From CAINVV01 sp963663005 (GTDB lineage: Bacteria; Bacteroidota; Bacteroidia; Bacteroidales; Prolixibacteraceae): a stretch of 64,000 nucleotides of DNA. Shown one piece after another: positions 57,233 to 64,000 of this stretch (position 1 is its first letter; the number at the start of each line of letters is the position of its first letter). Made by a program: the position numbers and the translations under genes. The DNA lies in assembly GCA_963663005.2 (NCBI GenBank), contig CAXXHH010000013.1, positions 186,001-250,000 on the forward strand. The letters run 5' to 3'. A model generated the notes under the pieces. That model was not told where the DNA came from. It searched no databases and saw only the letters and a program-made list of their open reading frames with translations.

Positions 57233-58101
57233 TTTCTACCTGTGAATTGCTCGGGTTAGATAGACAGGTTTATTACCGTAAAAAGCGTTCAAAATCAAAG
57301 CGTCAGCATACTGCCACAAAGGTGGTCCGTCTTGTACGGGGGGTTCGTAGGCAAATGCCACGAATTGGGACTCGAAAGCTTCATTATTTATTGGAAGAGC
57401 CCCTCAGGGAACTAGGAGTTGGCCGGGATAAACTGTTTGCTATCCTAAAAGCCAATCACTTGATTATAAAACCTAAGAGGAGCTATAGAACAACGACGAA
57501 CTCTCACCACCGGTTCCACAAGCATAAGAATCTGGTTGAACAAATACAGCTAACCAGGCCGGAGCAGGTATGGGTTTCAGATATCACTTATATTGGAAAT
57601 AGGAACAAACACTGTTATCTGGCATTAGTTACCGATGCCTATTCCAAGAAGGTGGTTGGGCACGATCTGTCAAATAGTTTAGGAGTTGACGGCACCCTGA
57701 GGGCATTGAATATGGCTGTCAAGAAACGGGAATATAAGAATGAACCATTGATTCACCACTCTGATCGAGGAATACAATATTGCTGTGATCAGTACCAGAA
57801 TCTGCTTGTGAAAAGAAAGATAAAATGTAGTATGACTGAGAGCTACGATCCATATGCAAATGCAGTAGCTGAACGAGTGAATGGCATCCTAAAAGAGGAA
57901 TTTCAACTGGAACAATATAATGTTGACATGGACACTATGAAGAAACTTGTAAATGACAGTATACATGTTTATAACAACAAGCGCCCCCATTACTCATGCT
58001 ACATGCTTACACCCGCACAAATGCATCGTCAAAAAACGGTAAAAATAAGAACCTATAAAAAAGCAGATGGTTTCAAGGCTAGCCTTGAAACCATCTATTA
58101 A
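57163..58101 (+). CDS. IS3-family transposase OrfB (DDE catalytic part)
   Basis: The frame is open from 57163, after a stop at 57160-57162, and lies at -1 relative to OrfA. It is probably translated mainly as an OrfAB fusion entered at 57175-57181; a TTG at 57247 is the first conventional start candidate. After the HTH_21-like segment (RGVRRQMPRIGTRKLHYLL), the rve integrase core shows the DDE triad: Asp in VWVSDITYI, Asp in HHSDRGIQY and Glu in NAVAERVNGILKEEF. The C-terminus (NNKRPHYSCYMLTPAQMH) is typical of IS3. No disrupting mutation is seen. Confidence 0.92.
   Translation, partial: NSNTKKLLTRAIDRFRKESKETIVSTCELLGLDRQVYYRKKRSKSKRQHTATKVVRLVRGVRRQMPRIGTRKLHYLLEEPLRELGVGRDKLFAILKANHLIIKPKRSYRTTTNSHHRFHKHKNLVEQIQLTRPEQVWVSDITYIGNRNKHCYLALVTDAYSKKVVGHDLSNSLGVDGTLRALNMAVKKREYKNEPLIHHSDRGIQYCCDQYQNLLVKRKIKCSMTESYDPYANAVAERVNGILKEEFQLEQYNVDMDTMKKLVNDSIHVYNNKRPHYSCYMLTPAQMHRQKTVKIRTYKKADGFKASLETIY
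57175..57181 (+). promoter_or_regulatory. Programmed -1 frameshift slippery site AAAAAAC
   Basis: A-AAA-AAC in the OrfA reading phase is the canonical -1 slippery heptamer used by IS3-family elements. Slippage puts ribosomes into the OrfB frame at the CTC codon at 57181. Confidence 0.85.
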
Positions 58102-58162
58102 TTAATTAATTTCGTCCTGTTAAACCTGTATCGCTTTTTTAGGACTAGTCAACTATCTAAAA

Positions 58163-60352
58163 CTAACGTGTGAATAAAAGCTCACGATATTTTGGTAATG
58201 GCCATAGTTCGTTATCGACCACCAATTCAAGTTTGTCAATGTGGTAGCGAATATCTTCCAGATATGGCTTAACTTTTTGTTCGTATTCCAAAGCCCTTTC
58301 TCTTGTTTCATCAATTACATTTGCAACTTTTCTGGCCTCGATCATATCTTTCGTCTTGGACTTGATGTTGGAAATGTGATTAGAAATCTCCTTGATCAGA
58401 TCTTTACGAGCACCCGCCAATTCATTGAATTCATCATCAGAGAAGATCGATTTCAATCCCTGTACGTTTTCAATTAATGTCGTCTGATATGCAATGGCTG
58501 TAGGAACGATATGGTTGATGGCTAAATCCCCAAGAACTCGTGCCTCAATCTGGATTTTCTTGATATATTTTTCATACTCAACTTCAACACGGGCTTCCAG
58601 CTCCTTCTCGTTGAAAATATCAAGTGATTCAAATACTTTTCTGGAGCTCTTGTACAGATAAGCATCCAAAGCAAGCGGAACGCTCTTAATGTTGGTAAGA
58701 CCGCGACGCTCTGCCTCAACAGCCCATTCCTGACTGTAACCATTTCCGTCGAAACGAACAGGCTTACACTCGCTGATATATCTCTTAAGAACCTTTAAAA
58801 TAGCTTCATCCTTCTTGACATTTGATTCAATCAATTTATCAACATCCTTTTTGAACTGAATCAATTGTGCAGCAACGACAGAGTTCAACGAAATCATAGC
58901 TGAAGCACAGTTTGCGGAAGAACCAACAGCCCTGAATTCGAAACGATTACCTGTGAATGCAAATGGTGAAGTCCGGTTTCTATCTGTATTGTCTAATAAT
59001 ATTTCAGGAATGCGTCCGATGTTTAACTTGAGATCGGTCTTTTCGTCCGGAGTCATTTTCTTCTCACCTACCATCTCTTCAATCTGGTCTAACATCGCAT
59101 TGACTTCTGTACCCAGGAATGTAGAAATGATCGCTGGCGGAGCCTCATTGGCGCCAAGTCTGTGAGCATTACTGGCAGAAACGATAGATGCGCGAAGTAA
59201 ATCCTGATTGTCGTAAACTGCTTTAATCGTGTTGACAATGAATGTCAGGAACTGAGTGTTTGATTTTGGATTTTTTCCCGGAGAATACAGGTTTACGCCA
59301 GTATTTGTAGAAAGTGACCAGTTGTTATGCTTTCCTGAACCATTGATTCCAGAGAAAGGTTTTTCATGCAGCAACACCCTGAATCCGTGGTGACGGGCAA
59401 TCTTGTTCATCAAATCCATAATCAGCTGATTATGGTCATTGGCCAAATTAGCTTCCTCAAAGATTGGAGCAAGCTCAAATTGGTTAGGCGCAACCTCATT
59501 GTGACGAGTTTTCACCGGAATTCCCAATTTGTAAGCCTCATTCTCCAGATCCATCATGAAAGCAGCAACGCGCTCAGGAATTGATCCGAAATAATGATCT
59601 TCCAACTGCTGATCTTTAGCAGAGGAGTGACCCATCAGCGTACGGCCAGTCAGCACGAGGTCGGGGCGGGCAATAAACAATGCCTCGTCAACCAGAAAAT
59701 ATTCTTGTTCCCAACCAAGGTTTGCGGTTACCTGGGTTACATTTTTATCGAAATATTGGCAAACATCAACAGCTGCTTTGTCGACAGCATTTAAAACCTT
59801 GAGTAATGGTGCTTTATAGTCAAGCGCTTCGCCGGTATAGGAGATAAATATGGTAGGAATACATAATGTCGTTCCGACAATGAAGGCAGGGGAAGAAACA
59901 TCCCATGCAGTATATCCTCTTGCTTCAAATGTATTTCTAATACCACCGCTTGGGAAAGAAGATGCATCGGGTTCTTGTTGAGCTAACAATTTGCCGGGGA
60001 AGCTTTCGACAACGCCGCCCAGTTCAGAGTGGTCAATAAAGGCATCATGCTTCTCAGCAGTACCATCTGTCAATGGATGGAACCAGTGTGTGTAGTGAGT
60101 AGCACCGTTCTCGATTGCCCATGCTTTCATTCCGATAGCAACCTGATCGGCGATCTTACGATCGATGGTTGTACCATTATCGATTGCATCAATGATTCCT
60201 TTGTAAGAATCCTTGGATAGATATTTCTTCATCTTGGCACGATCAAAAACCAACATACCATAGTAATCTGATGTCAGGTTCTCTTCGCGTTTGACCTCAA
60301 TAGGTTTGCGCGTCATCAAAATCTCCAGCGCTTTAAATCTAAATGTTGCCAT
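58163..60352 (-). CDS. glnN: Glutamine synthetase type III
   Basis: A 729-residue GSIII, far longer than the roughly 470-residue GSI. Diagnostic parts are THWFHPLTDGTAEKHDAFI, VESFPGKLLAQQEPDASSFP (signature), GWEQEYFLVDEALF, KTRHNEVAPNQFELAPIFEE, HEKPFSGINGSGKHNNWS and NRTSPFAFTGNRFEFRAVGS. It assimilates ammonia into glutamine in the cytoplasm as a dodecamer. The start ATG at 60352 is followed by MATFRFKALEI. Upstream lies about 180 bases of very AT-rich sequence with a TACTTTAG box near 60394 on the minus strand. Downstream, the IS3 element lies between the gene and its likely terminator. Confidence 0.95.
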   Translation of the reverse strand: MATFRFKALEILMTRKPIEVKREENLTSDYYGMLVFDRAKMKKYLSKDSYKGIIDAIDNGTTIDRKIADQVAIGMKAWAIENGATHYTHWFHPLTDGTAEKHDAFIDHSELGGVVESFPGKLLAQQEPDASSFPSGGIRNTFEARGYTAWDVSSPAFIVGTTLCIPTIFISYTGEALDYKAPLLKVLNAVDKAAVDVCQYFDKNVTQVTANLGWEQEYFLVDEALFIARPDLVLTGRTLMGHSSAKDQQLEDHYFGSIPERVAAFMMDLENEAYKLGIPVKTRHNEVAPNQFELAPIFEEANLANDHNQLIMDLMNKIARHHGFRVLLHEKPFSGINGSGKHNNWSLSTNTGVNLYSPGKNPKSNTQFLTFIVNTIKAVYDNQDLLRASIVSASNAHRLGANEAPPAIISTFLGTEVNAMLDQIEEMVGEKKMTPDEKTDLKLNIGRIPEILLDNTDRNRTSPFAFTGNRFEFRAVGSSANCASAMISLNSVVAAQLIQFKKDVDKLIESNVKKDEAILKVLKRYISECKPVRFDGNGYSQEWAVEAERRGLTNIKSVPLALDAYLYKSSRKVFESLDIFNEKELEARVEVEYEKYIKKIQIEARVLGDLAINHIVPTAIAYQTTLIENVQGLKSIFSDDEFNELAGARKDLIKEISNHISNIKSKTKDMIEARKVANVIDETRERALEYEQKVKPYLEDIRYHIDKLELVVDNELWPLPKYRELLFTR

Positions 60353-60537
60353 AATTATTATAATTAGAAATTAATAAATTCAAAATTTTCAGCTAAAGTA
60401 TGTATTTTTTTAATACACCCCCATTTTTTTGATGTCATTTTGATGATTTCATGTTTTTTTAACATTAAAATCGATATTTTTTCTGCTTTTTTACAAAAAA
60501 ACACACATTTATTGAAATAAAAATATTTTTCGCAAAC

Positions 60538-60571
60538 AAAAATGGGCTGAATAAAAATTCAGCCCATTTTT
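60538..60571. terminator. Rho-independent terminator after the M20 peptidase gene
   Basis: The 15-base arms AAAAATGGGCTGAAT (60538-60552) and ATTCAGCCCATTTTT (60557-60571) are perfectly complementary with a 4-base loop, and T-runs occur on both sides. It probably stops the peptidase transcript (minus strand) before the AT-rich glnA upstream region. Confidence 0.9.
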
Positions 60572-60589
60572 AAAAGAGGGGGTATTTTT

Positions 60590-61957
60590 CTACCTCCCCT
60601 CACCAAAAAAATGATAAAATTGAACAACACTCCTTATTCCGTTATAGAAATTTTCCAACAGGAAACTTTCATTAGGAGAGTGAATCGCATCAGATTCAAG
60701 TCCAAATCCCATCAAAATCGTTTTAATTCCTAACACTTTTTCAAAAGTTGAAACGATGGGAATACTTCCTCCGCTTCTAACCGGCACAGGATATTTCCCA
60801 TAGACATTATATATGGCCTTCTCTGCTGCAAGATATCCGGGATGATCTATTGGACACAGACAACCTTGTCCGCCATGATGAATAGTAACAGAAACCTTCA
60901 CCGACTTTGGCGCTATTGATTCAAAATGATTTTTGAACATTACAGCAATCTTTTCATGATCCTGATTTGGAACCAACCTGCTGCTTATTTTGGCGTACGC
61001 TTTTGAAGGCAATATCGTTTTAGACCCCTCACCGGTATAACCACCCCAAATACCACAAACGTCGAATGTTGGTCTTATTCCGGTACGCTCTGTTGTGCTA
61101 TATCCATCTTCACCTTTTAACTGTTCCACATCCAATGCCTCCCTGTATCTGTTTTCGTTAAAGGGAATCTGCGAGAGCTTCGTCCTTTCTTCTGAGGAAA
61201 CTTCAACGACATCATCATAAAAACCCGGAATAGTGATCCTATTCTGGGCGTCGGTAATGCTGGCAATCATTTTGCATAATTCGTTGATGGGATTGGCTAC
61301 GGCACCTCCATATAATCCGGAATGGAGATCCCTGTTAGGGCCCGTCACTTCAACCTCCCAGTAGGCCAGACCTCTTAATCCTGTAGTAATGGAAGGAATA
61401 TCCCTGGCTATCATACCGGTATCGGAAACAAGGATAACATCGGCCTTCAACAATTCGACATGTTCTTCACAAAATTTTCCGAGATTTGTTGAGCCTATCT
61501 CCTCCTCCCCTTCAATCATGAATTTTACATTACAAGTTAGGGTACTGCTTTTCACGAGCCACTCAAATGCCTTAGCATGAATGAACGACTGACCCTTATC
61601 ATCGTTAGCACCTCTTGCCCAGATTCTCCCGTCACGTATTTCCGGCTCAAACGGATCAGAGTGCCATTTCTCAATCGGATCGACAGGCATTACATCCATA
61701 TGCGCGTAAACAAGGACAGTTGGCCTTGCCGGATCAATAATTTTTTCGGCATAAACAACGGGATTACCAGGCGTAGGAATGATTTTCGCATAGTCCGCCC
61801 CTGCTTCTAACAAAATTTTCTGCCAGTATTGGGCAGCACGGATCATATCTGGTTTATGCTGCTCAAGAGAACTTATCGAAGGAATCCTGATCAATCCAAA
61901 AAGCTCATCTAAAAATCTCTCGCCGTTATTCTCAAGGTACAACTCCAACTCATTCAT
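60590..61957 (-). CDS. M20-family metallopeptidase (dipeptidase)
   Basis: A 455-residue protein if started at the ATG complementary to 61955-61957 (MNELELYLENNGERFLDEL). The di-zinc site is complete: VLVYAHMDVMPVDP (His ligand and catalytic Asp), ARGANDDKGQ (bridging Asp), IEGEEEIGS (catalytic Glu), SDTGMIA and, near the C-terminus, SDAIHSPNE. The lid domain carries DLHSGLYGG. No signal peptide is present, so it is a cytoplasmic dipeptidase of the carnosinase/PepV-like group. It is monocistronic with its own -7 box and terminator. Confidence 0.9.
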   Translation of the reverse strand: MNELELYLENNGERFLDELFGLIRIPSISSLEQHKPDMIRAAQYWQKILLEAGADYAKIIPTPGNPVVYAEKIIDPARPTVLVYAHMDVMPVDPIEKWHSDPFEPEIRDGRIWARGANDDKGQSFIHAKAFEWLVKSSTLTCNVKFMIEGEEEIGSTNLGKFCEEHVELLKADVILVSDTGMIARDIPSITTGLRGLAYWEVEVTGPNRDLHSGLYGGAVANPINELCKMIASITDAQNRITIPGFYDDVVEVSSEERTKLSQIPFNENRYREALDVEQLKGEDGYSTTERTGIRPTFDVCGIWGGYTGEGSKTILPSKAYAKISSRLVPNQDHEKIAVMFKNHFESIAPKSVKVSVTIHHGGQGCLCPIDHPGYLAAEKAIYNVYGKYPVPVRSGGSIPIVSTFEKVLGIKTILMGFGLESDAIHSPNESFLLENFYNGIRSVVQFYHFFGEGR

Positions 61958-61969
61958 GTTTTTTTTGAG

Positions 61970-61977
61970 CAAATGTA
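61970..61977 (-). promoter_or_regulatory. Bacteroidota -7 box (TACATTTG) for the M20 peptidase
   Basis: TACATTTG on the minus strand matches TAnnTTTG and ends 12 bases before the ATG. A GTTG at about 61995-61998 is a poor -33 candidate. Confidence 0.5.
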
Positions 61978-62289
61978 AGCTGTTTGAAGGAAATCAACGG
62001 AAAAACCTGTCTAAAAAACTTCAATTTATCTGGTATCTGCTATTTTTTGAATTACTGAGGCAATCCGTGCAAATATTTCATCAAATTAAATATCATTATG
62101 TTGTATTTCTCAAAAATAAAATTCGAGAATGAAAATCCAATATCATGGATTTATTCTCTATTTCGATCGAAATAAGTATCCAATACCCCCTTAAACTTCA
62201 GCCAATTTTTCTAAATTTATCCGCTTTTTAAATGAATTCGTACATATTCCCGAATTTTCAAATTTCATATAATACAAAATTATCACGCC
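61978..62289. other. AT-rich intergenic region between divergent genes
   Basis: About 310 bases carrying the two divergent promoters of the M20 peptidase and the Gfo/Idh/MocA gene. Short inverted words are present (ATTTCGATCGAAAT near 62160), which could be an operator. No gene is supported. Confidence 0.4.
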
Positions 62290-63604
62290 ATGACTAACAG
62301 CCGTAGAAATTTTATTCGTGACGCAGGTCTTACTGCTTCAGGAATTGCTGTTTTACCAAATGTAATGAGCTCTTGTGTTTCTGCAAGCGACAAAGTGACT
62401 GTTGCCCTGATTGGATGCAAAGGGATGGGATTTAATGACCTGACTGCATTCTTAAAACAACCGGGAGTTATTTGCGCTGCCCTTTGCGATGTTGATTCCA
62501 ACATCTTGAATCAGCGCGCCGCGGAAGTCGAAAAAATGACAGGAAAGCGCCCCGAATTATTCAGCGACTTCCGAAAAGTGATTGAAAGAAAAGATATCGA
62601 TGCGATAATTGTCGGCACACCGGATCATTGGCATTGTCTCCCGATGATCTATGCTTGCCAGGCAGGAAAAGATGTCTATTGTGAAAAGCCGCTGGGACGC
62701 ACAATTGAGGAGTGCAATCTGATGGTAAAGGCTGCTCGCAAATACAACAGAGTGGTACAGGTTGGCCAGTGGCAACGCTCCGATCCTCATTGGAAAGATG
62801 CGGTGGAATATGTGCACAGCGGAAAACTTGGAAGGGTTCGTTCTGCCAGGGCATGGTCGTATGTTGGTTGGAAAGGCTCAATTCCTGTTCAGCCCGACTC
62901 TGCAGTTCCGGCTGGAGTAGATTATGATATGTGGCTAGGACCGGCTCCAAAGCGTCCTTTCAATATTAACCGGTTCCATTTCACTTTTAGATGGTATTGG
63001 GATTATGCCGGAGGTTTGATGACCGATTGGGGTGTGCACTTGTTGGATTATGCACTGTTCGGAATGAATCAATATGTTCCAAAGTCAGTAATGGCTTCCG
63101 GTGGAAAATATGCATTCCCGACTGATGCCATGCAAACACCTGATACGATGCTTGCTATATATGATTTTGGAGACTTCAATATCGTATGGGATCATACCAT
63201 TGGCATTTATGGTCAGAACTACGGAAGAGGTCATGGCGTAGCTTTCATTGGCGAATATGGGACATTGGTTGTCGACCGCCAGGGTTGGGAAGTTTTGCCC
63301 GAAACAAAAAGTACCTCCGCAATGGAAGGTATGAAGCCAGTACCGCTTCAACCTAGTACCGGCAAAGGTCTTGACCTTCATGTTAAGAACTTCCTCGACT
63401 GCATGAAATCAAGGGAAAAAACCAAATTGTGATATTGAAATCGGAGCCCACATTGCCAGAATTTCCTCCCTTGGCAACATCGCCTACCGGCTTGGTCGGC
63501 AGGTAAACTGGGATGGCGACAAGCAATGTTTCAAAAATGATCCGGAAGCCGATTTGTTGATAAAGGCCAATTATCGCGCTCCCTGGGAGCTACCGAAGAT
63601 ATAG
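62290..63604 (+). pseudogene. Gfo/Idh/MocA-family oxidoreductase with Tat-type signal, one-base frameshift near the end
   Basis: The protein begins MTNSRRNFIRDAGLTASGIA, a twin-arginine signal (SRRNFIRD) with a lipobox-like SSC further on, so export by Tat is likely. The Rossmann domain (VALIGCKGMGFNDL) and the family motif GKDVYCEKPLGRTIEE follow, with the catalytic-type stretch GLMTDWGVHLLDY. The frame stops at 63430-63432 after REKTKL, but removing one A from the AAAAAA run at 63416-63421 gives REKPNCDIEIGAHIARISSL and continues to a stop at 63602-63604, matching the expected family C-terminus. The repaired length is about 437 residues. With the neighbouring DUF1080 gene it suggests oxidation and cleavage of 3-keto sugars. 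Sequencing error is likely. Confidence 0.82.
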
Positions 63605-63615
63605 TTAAAACGACA

Positions 63616-63690
63616 GAACATTCCCAAAATTTTAAGATACGCAATAGATAGCATAAACATTGCTCATATCTTAAAATTTTGGGAATGTTC
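63616..63690. repeat. Perfect 24-base inverted repeat between convergent genes
   Basis: The arms at 63616-63639 (starting GAACATTCCCAAAATTTTAA) and 63667-63690 are perfectly complementary. The 27-base loop contains a further GCAAT/ATTGC stem (63641-63645 and 63659-63663), and pairing continues imperfectly for about 7 bases outside. It lacks a terminal T-run, so it is either an unusual bidirectional terminator or a palindromic element. Confidence 0.85.
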
Positions 63691-63703
63691 GGTAGTTACC
63701 ACT

Positions 63704-64000
63704 TCACTTTACCTCCCTGTAATACAACTCCTTCGCCTCAATCTTCATCCCCGGATTGTGCCCCTGGATGGCAAAATGGCCAGTTTTGTATTCATTGTCG
63801 TCATAGGTCATAACCAATTTGCCATTAATCCAGAACTGAATGTGTTGGCCAACCATTTTGATATGGTATTCGAACCATTCATTGTCTTTGGTAAGCAATT
63901 CGGTAGCTTTCCCGGTAGGGGTACCCGGTTTCCATAACCAGCCGGTGTAGGCATCCTGGTTGTGGCAGATCTGGGCTTCGTAACCACGTGGGAAGCCGTC
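63704..64000 (-). CDS. DUF1080 (3-keto-disaccharide hydrolase) protein, 5' end outside window
   Basis: The frame is open from base 64000 on the minus strand, giving 99 codons of a concanavalin-like DUF1080 domain: GYEAQICHNQDAYTGWLW, NEWFEYHIKMVGQHIQFWIN, GKLVMTYDD and GHFAIQGHNPGMKIEAKELY near the C-terminus. DUF1080 proteins cleave glycosidic bonds of 3-keto sugars or bind glycans, and often neighbour Gfo/Idh/MocA oxidoreductases as here. The gene is convergent with that oxidoreductase. Confidence 0.88.
   Translation of the reverse strand, partial: DGFPRGYEAQICHNQDAYTGWLWKPGTPTGKATELLTKDNEWFEYHIKMVGQHIQFWINGKLVMTYDDNEYKTGHFAIQGHNPGMKIEAKELYYREVK

Larger units (their letters stand above)
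56765..58145 (+). mobile_element. IS3-family insertion sequence, full length
   Basis: About 1381 bases bounded by imperfect inverted repeats: GTCCTGAAATAGCGATACA (56765-56783) and the reverse complement of 58127-58145 (GTCCTAAAAAAGCGATACA), 17 of 19 identical. It encodes OrfA and OrfB with a programmed -1 frameshift site, so it looks competent. I cannot see a clear target duplication; the flanks TCTC and TAGTC differ, so the true ends may extend by a base or two or the duplication has decayed. It sits between the GHL10 gene and glnA, outside coding sequence. Confidence 0.88.

Overview
The window is chromosomal DNA of a Bacteroidota bacterium, most likely an anaerobic or facultative member of class Bacteroidia; I cannot place it lower than that. 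Support comes from Bacteroidota-type promoters (TAnnTTTG -7 boxes, plus a complete TTTG/TAnnTTTG pair before the rRNA operon), a type III glutamine synthetase, a NagB/PIG-L fusion, a DUF4294 protein, DUF1080 and GHL10 proteins, and the usual lack of strong Shine-Dalgarno sites.

Layout. 1-4.8 kb: the end of an unusual RND/ABC fusion, an ABC permease split by a one-base indel, a DUF4412-like secreted protein and an SUMF1-fold protein. 4.8-11 kb: an Nramp metal transporter, a secreted GH13 amylase and a GH78 rhamnosidase. 11-27 kb: mostly housekeeping genes, with parE-parC-aroK, a LolC/E-like permease, rsmA, a MacB-like permease, purH and the cell-shape operon mreBCD-mrdA-rodA. 27.4-29.6 kb: an AT-rich accessory unit with three minus-strand genes (PD-(D/E)XK-like, HNH, HEPN-motif protein). 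Its ends look like integron attC sites, and it is the best candidate here for an undescribed system. 29.8-36.4 kb: a complete minus-strand hdrC-hdrB-hdrA-floxD-floxC-floxB-floxA cluster, a predicted NADH-dependent electron-bifurcating complex. 36.6-39.5 kb: DedA, tRNA-Ser, and a DapA/NanA-family lyase divergent from an AraC regulator. 39.6-45.0 kb: a minus-strand rRNA operon (16S, tRNA-Ile, 23S, 5S) that lacks an intact tRNA-Ala. 45.2-56.7 kb: a dolichol-phosphate-mannose synthase-like GT2, dihydroorotase, aspartokinase, Mfd, DUF4294, NagB/PIG-L and GHL10. 56.8-58.1 kb: a full-length IS3-family element. 58.2-64 kb: GlnA type III, an M20 peptidase, a frameshifted Gfo/Idh/MocA oxidoreductase and a partial DUF1080 hydrolase.

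How it fits together. The carbohydrate genes (GH13, GH78, NagB/PIG-L, GHL10, Gfo/Idh, DUF1080, DapA/NanA-like) indicate a heterotroph using polysaccharides and amino sugars. The Hdr-Flox cluster suggests that NADH is reoxidised by electron bifurcation, which points to fermentative or anaerobic metabolism.

Two themes cut across the window. First, many gene junctions carry locus-specific quasi-periodic low-complexity repeats or long inverted repeats, especially where genes converge. Second, every broken gene is broken by a single-base indel in an A (or T) run, so sequencing error must be excluded before calling any of them a pseudogene. Boundaries of rRNAs are approximate. All names rest on motif and family recognition by eye; no database search was run.
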